Positions 55,667 through 64,000 of a DNA stretch of 64,000 bases are shown here, one piece after another. Within the stretch, counting starts at the first letter, position 1, and each line of letters begins with the position of its first letter. Both the position numbers and the translations under genes were made by a program. The stretch is from Bog-473 sp963751335 (GTDB taxonomy: Bacteria; Actinomycetota; Acidimicrobiia; Acidimicrobiales; RAAP-2), in NCBI GenBank assembly GCA_963751335.1, contig CAVVUB010000001.1, forward strand, positions 372,001 to 436,000, read 5' to 3'. The notes beneath the pieces were generated by a model that saw nothing but the letters and a program-made list of their open reading frames with translations, searched no databases and was not told the origin of the DNA.

Positions 55667-56541
55667 GTTCGAATTCTCCGTTCCTCGTTCATGCGCAGTG
55701 CACGGCATCCTCGGCTCCCGAACCCCTGTGGTCCGGATGGGCCCCATTGGCCGACGACGGCCCCGACGCCACTTCGGCGCTCCCCTGTCCCGGCTTCTTC
55801 CGGCTCCGGCCAGTCACCATGTCCGCGCGCGCCACGCACGAACCGGCCCAGGCCCCACCACGAGACCAGCATCAGCGCCTCCAGGACGATGAACGACGAC
55901 ATCTTGGACTCGCCCGCGGTGCGGTCCACGAAACTGATCGGCACCTCGATGATGCCCGCACCGTGCTGCTTGGCCCGGTATGTCATCTCGATCTGGAAGC
56001 CGTAGCCCTCGGCCCGGATCCGGTCCAGCTCGAGCTGGCGCAGGATGCGGGCCGAGTAACAGCGGTAGCCGGCGGTGCAGTCGCGCACTCCCAGTCCCAA
56101 CACAGCTGACGCGTACACGTTCCCGCCGCGTGAGAGCAGCTCGCGGTGCCACGCCCACTTCGGGATCGAACCGCCTTCGACGTAGCGCGACCCGATGGCC
56201 ACGTCGAAGCCCTCCTCGATCGGTGCCACCACGCTCGGCAACGCCTCGGGGTCGTGCGAGAAGTCTGCGTCGATCTCGATGAAGGCGTCATACCCCCGCT
56301 CGAGTCCCCAGGCGAAGCCGGCCCGGTACGCGCTGCCCAACCCCGACTTCTCGGTGCGCGCCAGCAGGTGGGCGTCGGGCAACTCGGCCACGACCGCCTT
56401 GACGATGTCCGCCGTGCCGTCGGGACTGCCGTCGTCCACGACGAGCACGCCGGCCGCGGGAAGGCACTCGGTGATCCGGTGCAGCATGCGCTCGATGTTC
56501 TCCGACTCGTTGTAGGTCGGAATGACAACCAGCGGCCGCAT
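55663..56541 (-). CDS. Polyprenol-phosphate mannose synthase
   Basis: GT2 enzyme of 292 residues with VVIPTYNESENIERML, VVDDGSPDGTADIV, metal motif EIDADFSHDPEALP and SRYVEGGSIPKWAWHRELLSRGGN, the signature of Dpm1/Ppm1-type enzymes that make polyprenyl-phosphate mannose from GDP-mannose. A C-terminal extension of about 50 residues lacks membrane helices. It would supply the donor for the GT-C enzymes at 0.2-9.2 kb. It overlaps the response regulator start (ATGA), so it is cotranscribed with the two-component genes. Confidence 0.88.
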   Translation of the reverse strand: MRPLVVIPTYNESENIERMLHRITECLPAAGVLVVDDGSPDGTADIVKAVVAELPDAHLLARTEKSGLGSAYRAGFAWGLERGYDAFIEIDADFSHDPEALPSVVAPIEEGFDVAIGSRYVEGGSIPKWAWHRELLSRGGNVYASAVLGLGVRDCTAGYRCYSARILRQLELDRIRAEGYGFQIEMTYRAKQHGAGIIEVPISFVDRTAGESKMSSFIVLEALMLVSWWGLGRFVRGARGHGDWPEPEEAGTGERRSGVGAVVGQWGPSGPQGFGSRGCRALRMNEERRIRT

Positions 56542-56727
56542 GGGGCTGCAGTCTAGGGGCTGACGCCGCCCTGACCTGGGCGCCAGCCGTCCCGGCGGCC
56601 GGACCGTCTGCCGCCTCCGGCCTCGGTCTTCGTCCTCCCGCGCCTGGCCGGGCCGACGTGGGCTCGGCCACGGGCGGGGTGTCGGCCCGGCAGACCGACA
56701 CGTTCGACCAGGGCCGCCCACGCCGGC

Positions 56728-57895
56728 TCAGATCTCGGCGGGCTCCTCGTCCCGGACATCGCTCGAGCGGGTCGATGTCGTCGGGTCCACGCCGGAGCTC
56801 GCGCACGATCACCTGGAGCGCCCCGCCGACCGGAATGCCGATCAGCGCACCGACGAAGGATCCCAGCCCGCCGCCCACCTTGCCGCCCAGGGTGGCGCCG
56901 ACCAGGACGGCGATGAGCACCCAGAAGGGGTTCAGCCGCACCGTCTTGCTCATGATCACCGGATTGAGGATGTGGTTCTCCACCTGCTGATAGGCCAGGA
57001 AGATCACCAGCATGATGATCCCCGCCGGCACCGAGTGAATGGCGGCGATGATGACCGTCGGCACGCCGGCCAGCAGCCCGCCGACGAGGGGCAACAGGTC
57101 GACCAGGGCCACGAAGATCCCCAAGAGTCCGGCGAAGGGCACGCCGAGGATGGTCAGCGAGACGAAAACGACGACCCCGGCGATCACCGACGTGAGGAAG
57201 TTCCCCAGCATGTAGCCGGTGACCGAGCGGATCGTCTCGTCGACCACCCGTCCAAGCCGGTCGGCCGTCGTCTGGTGGAACATGCCCAGGAAGCCCCGCC
57301 ACATACGCGGGGCCTCGAGCATGGTGAAGAAGGTCAACACGGCGATGGTGGCCAGGGCGACGATCGTCGACGCGGCGGCCGCGCCCACCGAGAGAGCGGT
57401 GGCGGGCTTGAGCACCTGGGTGATCTGCGAGGCGAACTTGGAGGAGTTCTCTGAGAGGTACTTCTGCAGATGCAGCCGGAAGACGAGCCTGCCGATCGGG
57501 CCCTTGCCCTTCTTGGCTTCGTCGATCAGGCTCGGGAGCTGCCGCCCGAAGTGGCTGGCGCTCGTCACCAGCGGCTCGGCGAACAGGTAGACCAGGCCGA
57601 CGAAGGCGATGAGCCCGAGGAGAAACACCAGCAAGACGGCCCCACCATGGCTCAAGTGCAAGCGCCGCTTCATGAAGCGGGTGGCTGGTGTGAACAGCAG
57701 TGTGATGAAAAAGGCGATCACGACGTAGAGGACGATGGTGCGCAGGACCCATAGGCCGAGGATCAGTGCCGCGTTGAGGTCCAACAGCAGAATGACCACG
57801 GCAACCGCGGTGACGATCGTGGCCAGCGGCACGCCCCGACTCTCTGCACTTCCCGTGAGTCGGGACCGCCACGTGTGGCTGGAGCGGTCGGCCAT
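56728..57895 (-). CDS. AI-2E/PerM family membrane protein, one frameshift
   Basis: Polytopic protein with about eight helices and the family layout: paired N-terminal helices, an amphipathic extracellular segment (LPSLIDEAKKGKGPIGRLV), helices around LEAPRMWRGFLG and the C-terminal PTVIIAAIHSVPAGIIML and VENHILNPVIMSKTVRLNP, highly typical of PF01594. A frame break near 56765 leads into antisense; removing one base gives the end DVRDEEPAEI at 56728. The substrate is unknown; the family includes autoinducer-2 and sodium/proton exporters. ATG at 57895. Confidence 0.85.
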
Positions 57896-57969
57896 GGCGT
57901 CACAGCTTGGCAGCTTTGACCCCGCAAGAGGCGCTTCTCGGACGGCCGACGTGCAAGCATGGGAACCCA

Positions 57970-59055
57970 ATGGAGCAGGCACCAGGGGAACCAGATGCGG
58001 CACCTCCGCCGCGGGTGAAACGGAGGCTTCTCCCGCGCAACGTGAAGATCACGTTGATGATCCTCTTCCTCTTCTTCGTCGGCGAGTACATCCTCCTGCC
58101 TGAGCTGGCCAGTGCCCGCAAGGAGTTCCACCAGCTGAGCCATGTCAATTTCTTGTGGCTCGTCCTGGGCGTCCTGCTCGAGATCGGCGCGCTCGTGGCC
58201 TATGCCGAACTGACCCGCACCGTGCTCTCGCCGGGCGCGCCCTCCCGCTTCCGCATCTTCCGCATCAACATGTGGGCGCTGACCATCAGCCACACGCTGC
58301 CCGGCGGGACGGTCCCGGGCTCGGCCGCCAGCTACCGGTTGCTCACCGAGCCGGGCGCGGCCGGGGGCACCGTGTCGGGCAGCACGGCGGCCTTCGGGCT
58401 GGCCACACAGGGCATCGGATCGGCCGTCGTGTTGAACGTCATCTTCTGGCTGGCGCTCCTGATCTCCATCCCGCTCCAGGGCTACAACCCGCTCTACGGT
58501 TTCGCCGCCATCCTCGGCGTGCTGCTGATCGCCATTTTCGCCGGGGTCGTCTACATGCTGACCCGTGGGGAGAAGCGCGCGCAGGCCTTCGTCAAACGGG
58601 TGGCCGACCGCCTGCCCTTCGTACGGGCCGAGACGGTGACCTCGCTCGTGCAGAAAGTGGCCGACCGCATGAAGATCCTCTTCTCCAGCCCGGATCTGCT
58701 CTGGCGGGCGGGCAGCTGGGCCGCGGCCAACTGGCTCCTCGACGCCTTCTCGCTCTGGGTGTTCCTGCTCGCCTTCGGCGCCCACATCGACCCGATCGAC
58801 GTCCTGGTGGCCTATGGGCTGGCCAATATCCTCGCGGTCATCCCGCTGACCCCGAGCGGCCTGGGCGTCGTCGAACTGACCATCGTCGCTGTGCTCACCC
58901 GCTTTCACGTCCCCGGCGGGGTGGCCGCGGCCGGCGTTCTCAGCTGGCGCCTGGTCAACTTCTGGTTGCCCATCCCCTTCGGCGGCGTCTCCTACCTGTC
59001 GCTCCGGCTCGGGCGCCCACGCGCCACCGCGAGGGCGAACGCCGCCGCATCCTGA
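57970..59055 (+). CDS. Flippase-like membrane protein (UPF0104/LPG_synthase_TM family)
   Basis: A 361-residue protein with about eight helices, in the YbhN/AglD/MprF-transmembrane family. Motifs: LPGGTVPGSAASYRLLTEPG early, then AYGLANILAVIPLTPSGLGVVELTIVAVL and a C-terminal GGVSYLSLRLGR. Members are flippases or membrane parts of lipid-modifying enzymes. ATG at 57970 gives a short basic N-terminus before the first helix. Divergent from the AI-2E gene by 74 bases. Confidence 0.83.
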   Translation: MEQAPGEPDAAPPPRVKRRLLPRNVKITLMILFLFFVGEYILLPELASARKEFHQLSHVNFLWLVLGVLLEIGALVAYAELTRTVLSPGAPSRFRIFRINMWALTISHTLPGGTVPGSAASYRLLTEPGAAGGTVSGSTAAFGLATQGIGSAVVLNVIFWLALLISIPLQGYNPLYGFAAILGVLLIAIFAGVVYMLTRGEKRAQAFVKRVADRLPFVRAETVTSLVQKVADRMKILFSSPDLLWRAGSWAAANWLLDAFSLWVFLLAFGAHIDPIDVLVAYGLANILAVIPLTPSGLGVVELTIVAVLTRFHVPGGVAAAGVLSWRLVNFWLPIPFGGVSYLSLRLGRPRATARANAAAS

Positions 59056-59067
59056 GGCAGCCCACCC

Positions 59068-59856
59068 ATGCGCGGCCGACCATCACTCTCCGCGCGTTGG
59101 GCCGCGGCCAACCGAGCCCGCCTGGAGCGGACCCGCCCCTCGACGCCGGCGGGCGACGTGGCCGCCGAGCGTGCCCTCGAACAGAGCGTGCGCGGGCCCG
59201 TCGCCTTGCCCGCGGGCCGCACGGTCGCGCTGGCAGAACGCACCCGCTTCGTCGACCACGAAGTGGCGGACGCCCTCGGACGCGGAGTGGATCAGGTGGT
59301 GCTCCTGGGCGCGGGCTACGACGGGCGCGCCCTGCGTTTCGGGGGCGGACCGGTCCGCTGGTTCGAAGTCGACCTCCCCGAGACCCTGGCCGACAAGCGC
59401 CGGCGCCTCGAGTCCCTGGGCGTGGCCACCGACACGGTGCGCTCTCTCGGCCTCGACGTGCGCAGCGACGACGTGGGCACGGCCTTGGCCTCGGCCGGCC
59501 ACGACACGGGCCGGCCTTCGCTGTTCGTGGCCGAGAGCCTCTTCGCCACCTTGACCCTCGAGTCCGTGGCCGCGCTGTGTGAAGCGCTTCGTGCCCGTGC
59601 CGCCCCCGGGAGCGTCCTGGCCGCCACCTTCTCGGTGTGGCCCGAGCGCGGGGGCCGCGCCCAGGTCGCCCGCGACGCGTTCGACCAGCTGCGCCGGGCG
59701 GTCGGTCATGGGCCCAGCGAGTTCCAGCTCGGTGATCCCCAGAAGCTCTTCGTGGTCACCGGCTGGCGCGTGATCCGCACCTCGTCATCGCCCCCGGGAT
59801 GGCTGGGACAGGGGTCATTCCTGGTGGCCCTGGCCGGCGAACCGGCTTCCGGTTGA
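59068..59856 (+). CDS. SAM-dependent methyltransferase, leucine carboxyl methyltransferase family
   Basis: A 262-residue soluble protein with VVLLGAGYDGRALRF as SAM motif I, RWFEVDLPETLADKRRRLE carrying the acidic SAM-ribose residue, and FVAESLFATLTLESVAALCEAL. These are marks of the TIGR00027/LCMT-like family, expanded in mycobacteria, acting on unknown small molecules or polyketides. It follows the flippase-like gene by 12 bases. Substrate unknown. Confidence 0.85.
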   Translation: MRGRPSLSARWAAANRARLERTRPSTPAGDVAAERALEQSVRGPVALPAGRTVALAERTRFVDHEVADALGRGVDQVVLLGAGYDGRALRFGGGPVRWFEVDLPETLADKRRRLESLGVATDTVRSLGLDVRSDDVGTALASAGHDTGRPSLFVAESLFATLTLESVAALCEALRARAAPGSVLAATFSVWPERGGRAQVARDAFDQLRRAVGHGPSEFQLGDPQKLFVVTGWRVIRTSSSPPGWLGQGSFLVALAGEPASG

Positions 59857-59966
59857 GGTGATGGCGCATCGGATGGGCGAAGAACGCTCGTCCGGCCCGC
59901 GCACCGACGACCTAGGGTCGCCATGCATCCTTGCTGCGCGTACGCCCCGGCAGCGACGCGGTGCCA

Positions 59967-62227
59967 TTACCCCGCCGTCTTGACCTCGTCGCCATCGCCG
60001 ACGCGCAGATCCGAGTCGATGCGCCGGCGGGCCCGCTCGCGCGCCAGGTCCTTGAGCCGTTCCTGCGAACTGACCCCGTGGCGGTTCTGCACCCGTCGCC
60101 AACGGCGGTCCGGCCCGAGCTCCCACGCGTTCGTCTCGTCGGCGAACACGAGATCGAGCACCTCGAAGAGCCGAGCCTGAAGGTCGGGGTCGTGGACCGG
60201 AACGACGACCTCAATGCGGCGATCGAGGTTGCGGCCCATGAGGTCGGCCGAGCCGATGTAGATCTTGAGCGGCAGACCCGGCCCGGCCGCCGGGTCGGCC
60301 GGCGGCCCACCGAAGCGGTAGATCCGTGAGTGCTCGAGGAAGCTGCCGACGATGGAGCGGACCCGGATGTTCTCCGACAGCTCGGGAATGCCCGGACGCA
60401 GCCGGCACAGACCGCGTACGGCAAGGTCGATCTGCACTCCGGCACCCGAGGCGCGATAGAGGGCGTCGATCATGGCCGCGTCGGTCAGGCCGTTGAGCTT
60501 GATCACGATGCGCCCCGATGGGCCGGCGTCGGCCTGCTCCTCGATCATGCCCATGATGCGCTTGCGCACGGTCACCGGGGACACGAGGATCTGGCGGTAG
60601 TCGGAGTGGCGCGAGAAGCCGGTCAGGTAGTTGAAGAGCTCGCCGACGTCGGCGCCGATCTCGGGGTCCGACGTGAGCAGGCCGAGGTCCTCGTAGATGC
60701 GGGCCGTCTTGGAGTTGTAGTTGCCGGTACCGACGTGGCAGTAGTGGCGCACGCCGTCCTCTTCGCGCCGCAGCACGAGCGCGGTCTTCGAATGGGTCTT
60801 CAGCCCGACGATGCCGTAGACCACATGGACGCCCACCTCTTCGAGCGCGCGGGCCCAGCTGATGTTCGCCTCTTCGTCGAATCGTGCCTTGAGCTCGACG
60901 ATGGCGGCGACCTGCTTGCCGTTTTCGGCGGCTTGAATGAGCGCCTGGACGATCGGGCTGTCGTAGCCGGTGCGGTAGAGCGTCTGCTTGATCCCGAGCA
61001 CGGCGGGGTCGTTCGCCGCCTGCTCCACGAAGGCCTCCACCGACGTGGCGAAGGAGTCGTACGGGTGGTGGACCAGCACGTCACGCTCGCGCAGAATGGC
61101 GAAGAACTCACCGGGGTCGTGAGCATGCCTGGGCCAGCCGAGGTGGCGTCAAGGGCGTCCACATCTCGGCGTGCAGGTCCGGCCGGTCGAGGGCGTAGAC
61201 ACCCCACAGGCCGGACAGATCGAGCGGCGCCGCCACCCGGAAGACACCATCGCGGCCGATCTCGAGCTCGGTGGCCAGCAGGTCGACGATCTCCTCACTC
61301 GTGTCCGCCTCGACTTCGAGACGGAGCGCCTTGCCGAACCGCCGGCGGCGTAGTTCCATCTCGATGGCCACCAACAGGTCGTCCGCCTCGTCCTCCTCGA
61401 GGGCCAGGTCGGCATTGCGGGTGACCCGGAAGACGTGGTGATGTCCGATCGTCATGCCCGGGAAGAGGGACCCGAGGTGGGCCGCAATGACCTGCTCGAG
61501 CGGGACGAAGCGTTCGCCGTCGGGCATCACGATGAAACGGGGCAGCGCCGGCGGCACCTTGACCCGGGCGATGCGCCGCTCCCCCGACGTGGGGTCCTGC
61601 ACCTCGACCAGCAGGTTGAGTGAGAGGTTCGAGATGTACGGGAACGGGTGGCCAGGGTCGACGGCGAGCGGGGTGAGGACCGGGTAGATCTGACGCTGGT
61701 AGACGTCGACGAGGTGCTCTCGATCGTCGTCGTCGAGCGACGACCAGTCCGAGAGGCGGATGCCCGCCTCGGCCAGGGCCGGGACGATCTTGTCCAAGAA
61801 AATGGCGTCCTGGCGCCGCACCAGCTCTTCGACCCAGCCGCGGATGAGCGAGAGCTGCTCGCCCGGGCGTAGGCCGTCGACCGAGCGCGTGCGCACCCCG
61901 GCCGCCACCTGGTCCTCCAGTGCGGCCACCCTGATCTGGTAGAACTCGTCGAGGAGTTCGGAGAAGATGGCGAGGAACTTCGCCCGCTCCAGGAGCGGCT
62001 GGCCGTCGTCCTCGGCCAGATCGAGCAGACGAGCCCCGAAGTCCAGGCGGGACTGCTCCCGGTTGGTGAATCGTTGGTACCCGAATGCCTCGATCTGCTG
62101 GTAGGTGGGGACGCACCGGCCGCGCCGGTTCCGGGCCGCCACCCTCCGCGACCTGCACTTCCCTCTTCGGCTCCAACTCCGGTGCGGCTTCTGGCGAGGG
62201 CTGTGGTTGGGGTTGCGTCTGGGTCAT
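59967..62227 (-). CDS. ppk1: Polyphosphate kinase 1, two frameshifts
   Basis: Makes inorganic polyphosphate from ATP. N-terminal domain NREQSRLDFGARLLDLA and ERAKFLAIFSELLDEFYQIR; head domain PLAVDPGHPFPYISNLSLNL; phospholipase-D-like catalytic domains with the phosphohistidine in GLKTHSKTALVL and the second His in SFLEHSRIYRF, plus GTGNYNSKTA. The N-terminal 30 residues are Gln/Pro/Glu-rich. Extra bases near 62137 and 61118 break the frame. About 752 residues. Head-to-tail with the SEDS gene start, 75 bases apart. Confidence 0.93.
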
Positions 62228-62302
62228 GTCAAGAGGTGGGCACGAGGCGCGGACTCCCCGGGTGTCACCACCGATCGTACCCCCCACCACTACGATTCGC
62301 CC

Positions 62303-63687
62303 GTGGCGTCACGGACCCGTCGTGCACCTCTTTTGAGTTACCAATTCGGCCCGAAGCCGAAGCGCCGTACAGAGCTGGGATTGCTCCTCTTCGGCTCGCT
62401 GCTGGTCGTCGCGCTCTACATCATCGCCGCGCTCGGTCAGAAGTCGAAGATCCCCGACAACATCGGTGCCTTCCTCGGGGTCGTCCTTGGGCTTGGCGCT
62501 GATCGCCCACATGGCGAACCGCTGGCTGGCGCCCAACGCCAACGCGGTCATCCTGCCGCTGGCCGCGCTGCTCAACGGCATCGGCTACGTCGATCATCGC
62601 CCGCTGGGATCCCGGGCAGGCCCGGGGCCAGGCCGCCTGGGCCGCCCTCGGCGTGATGCTCTACGTGGTCACGCTGCTGGTCGTGCGCTACTCGCGAGAC
62701 CTCGAGCGCTACCGCTACCTGCTCCTGCTGCTGGCCGGCATTGCTGCTCGTCGCCCCGCTCTTCTTCTCGCCCATCGGCGGCGCCCGGCTCTGGGTGCAC
62801 TACGGGAGCCTGTCCTTCCAACCAGTCGAGTTCTCCAAGATCCTCCTGTGCATCTTCTTCGCGTCCTACTTCGCGGAGAACAAGGAGATGCTCACCATCC
62901 CGACGGCCCAGATCGGGAACCGGCTCTATCCTCGACCCCCGGCCCTTGCTGCCGATCCTGGTCGCCTGGGGTGCCGCCATGGCCATCATCGGCCTCGAGG
63001 ACGACATCGGGTTTGCCGCGCTTCTCTTCGTGCTCTTCATCGGCTTGCTCTGGGTGGCCACCGGGCGGGTGGGCTACCTGGTCCTCGGCCTGGTGCTCTT
63101 CGGTGTCGGTGCGTACATCGCGGCCCGCTACTTCGGCCAGGTGCACCTTCGGGTCGAGCAGTGGCAGAACCCCTGGCCGACCGCCGCCAAACCCGGCGAC
63201 AGCCAGCTGGCCCAGGCGCAATACAGCTTGGGTACCGGCGGGGTCGGTGGGACCGGTCTCGGCTTCGACCACTATGCCGGGCTACATCTTCGGGCTGACG
63301 AGCGACATGGTCTTCGCCGCCATCGGGACCGAGATGGGCCTGGTCGGCTGCGCCGCGGTCGTGATGGCCTTCATCTTGCTGGTGGGCTCGGGCTTCCGCA
63401 TCGCCCAGACGGCCCGCACCGACTTCTCCCGCCTCATGGCGACGGGGTTCACTCTCATTCTGGGATTTCAGGCCTTCTTCATCATGGCGGGCGTGGTGCG
63501 GCTATTGCCCTTCACGGGCATCACCCTGCCCTTCGTGGCCTACGGCGGCTCCTCGCTGCTGGCCAACTACATCCTCATCGCCCTCCTGTTGCGGATTTCC
63601 GACGAGGGGGCCCAGGCCCAGGCGCTGATGCTGGCCGCCGGTGAGGCTGCGGCCCCCGGCGAGTCCCCGATGGTGCCGGCCCGCTGA
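62303..63687 (+). CDS. rodA: SEDS peptidoglycan glycosyltransferase (RodA/FtsW), five insertions
   Basis: Polymerises lipid II with a class B PBP. Ten-helix protein of about 460 residues; KRRTELGLLLFGSLLVVALY and ARWDPGQARGQA near the N-terminus are RodA-like. SEDS signature: GARLWVHYGSLSFQPVEFSKI, DDIGFAALLF with catalytic Asp, and C-terminal LPFTGITLPFVAYGGSSLLANYILIALLLRI. Extra bases near 62486, 62591, 62744, 62930 and 63285. The RodA rather than FtsW assignment rests on the N-terminal segment and is not firm. GTG start at 62303. Confidence 0.85.
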
Positions 63688-63845
63688 CCAGGACACCCGC
63701 CCTCCGACCGGCAATCCGGGTTGGGATCGGGGAGCTTGCACGAAATTCGAACACCGGCGTGTTTCACGGGACGAACGATGCCGCATAAGGTCGCTGAGGG
63801 AGACGCAGCGACGACGACCTCGGGCGATTCGAGAAGGGGGGCGGC

Positions 63846-64000
63846 ATGTTTCGACCGGTCCGGCTCTCTCTCTTGGGGTGTGCGCTCGTCCTCCTGGCCG
63901 TCGCGCTTCCCGCCGGTGGCGGGAGCGACCCCGGTGGTCCGGGACAGCCCAGACCTTCGCGCCCGGTGCGCAGGTGGCGGCGGCCAACTGGACCGATATG
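63846..64000 (+). CDS. Secreted protein, cut by the window edge
   Basis: ATG at 63846, with GAGAAGGGGGG just upstream, begins MFRPVRLSLLGCALVLLAVAL, a basic region followed by a hydrophobic segment, i.e. a signal peptide. The next bases read better in another frame (AQTFAPGAQVAAANWTDM) after about 63935, so a frameshift is likely here. The gene continues beyond the window. Family not recognisable from about 50 residues. The 158 bases before it (63688-63845) hold no gene. Confidence 0.5.
   Translation, partial: MFRPVRLSLLGCALVLLAVALPAGGGSDPGGPGQPRPSRPVRRWRRPTGPI

Overview
The window is about 64 kb of a high-GC actinobacterial chromosome. A mycothiol acetyltransferase (MshD), an ANTAR response regulator of the PdtaR type, a ribosomal protein S1 with an acidic Ala/Glu tail, many GTG starts and pervasive 1-8 nt gene overlaps all fit Actinobacteria. 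TrpF and HisA are separate proteins rather than one bifunctional PriA, which together with the gene order suggests a deep lineage such as Acidimicrobiia. The class-level placement is an inference. No rRNA, CRISPR array, insertion sequence or prophage was seen.

Layout. (1) 0.2-9.2 kb: envelope glycosylation island with several GT-C membrane glycosyltransferases, a dolichol-phosphate-sugar-type GT2, a DUF2304 protein and a UDP-galactopyranose-mutase-like flavoprotein. (2) 9.3-15.1 kb: oligopeptide-type ABC importer (two permeases, two ATPases, no binding protein) running into an ATP-grasp ligase and a DUF5996 protein. (3) 15.1-19.6 kb: MFS exporter with its MarR repressor and operator, an aminoglycoside-phosphotransferase-fold kinase, and a secreted Cys-rich 34-residue-repeat protein. 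(4) 19.7-26.2 kb: rpsA, polA, pdtaR, a coiled-coil protein and menC. (5) 26.2-34.7 kb: tRNA-Leu(CAA), a secreted 14-blade Vgb-like propeller protein, the fabD-fabG-acpP-fabF operon, a secreted SGNH hydrolase and a cupin. (6) 34.8-47.3 kb: one his/trp supercluster, hisD-C-B-H-A-F-(groES-like)-hisI-trpE-ygfZ-two small membrane proteins-trpC-F-B-A, all on the minus strand with almost every junction overlapping. (7) 47.4-53.5 kb: a degenerate VapBC-like pair, nth, mshD, a VIT1-family transporter, a MaoC dehydratase, menG and menF. (8) 53.4-64 kb: two-component system, polyprenol-phosphate mannose synthase, AI-2E-type permease, a flippase-like membrane protein, a methyltransferase, polyphosphate kinase, a RodA/FtsW protein and the start of a secreted protein cut by the window edge.

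Frameshifts. Roughly 25 genes, including essential ones (polA, hisB, hisC, trpE, the SEDS gene), are broken by frameshifts. In nearly every case that can be resolved, deleting one base restores the conserved protein. The shifts are patchy: dense at 5.4-8.7, 10.3-14.0, 21.8-25.7 and 62.4-63.3 kb, and almost absent at 14.1-21.3 and 29.8-38.3 kb. I read these as single-base insertion errors in the consensus and annotate such genes over their full corrected span.

Functionally the window combines amino-acid (His, Trp), menaquinone and fatty-acid biosynthesis, envelope glycosylation and secreted repeat proteins. The most unusual observations are FabD carrying an extra C-terminal biotinyl/lipoyl-like domain without the modifiable lysine, FabG occupying the usual FabH slot, a GroES-like protein inside the his operon, the importer/ATP-grasp/DUF5996 operon, and the two secreted repeat proteins.
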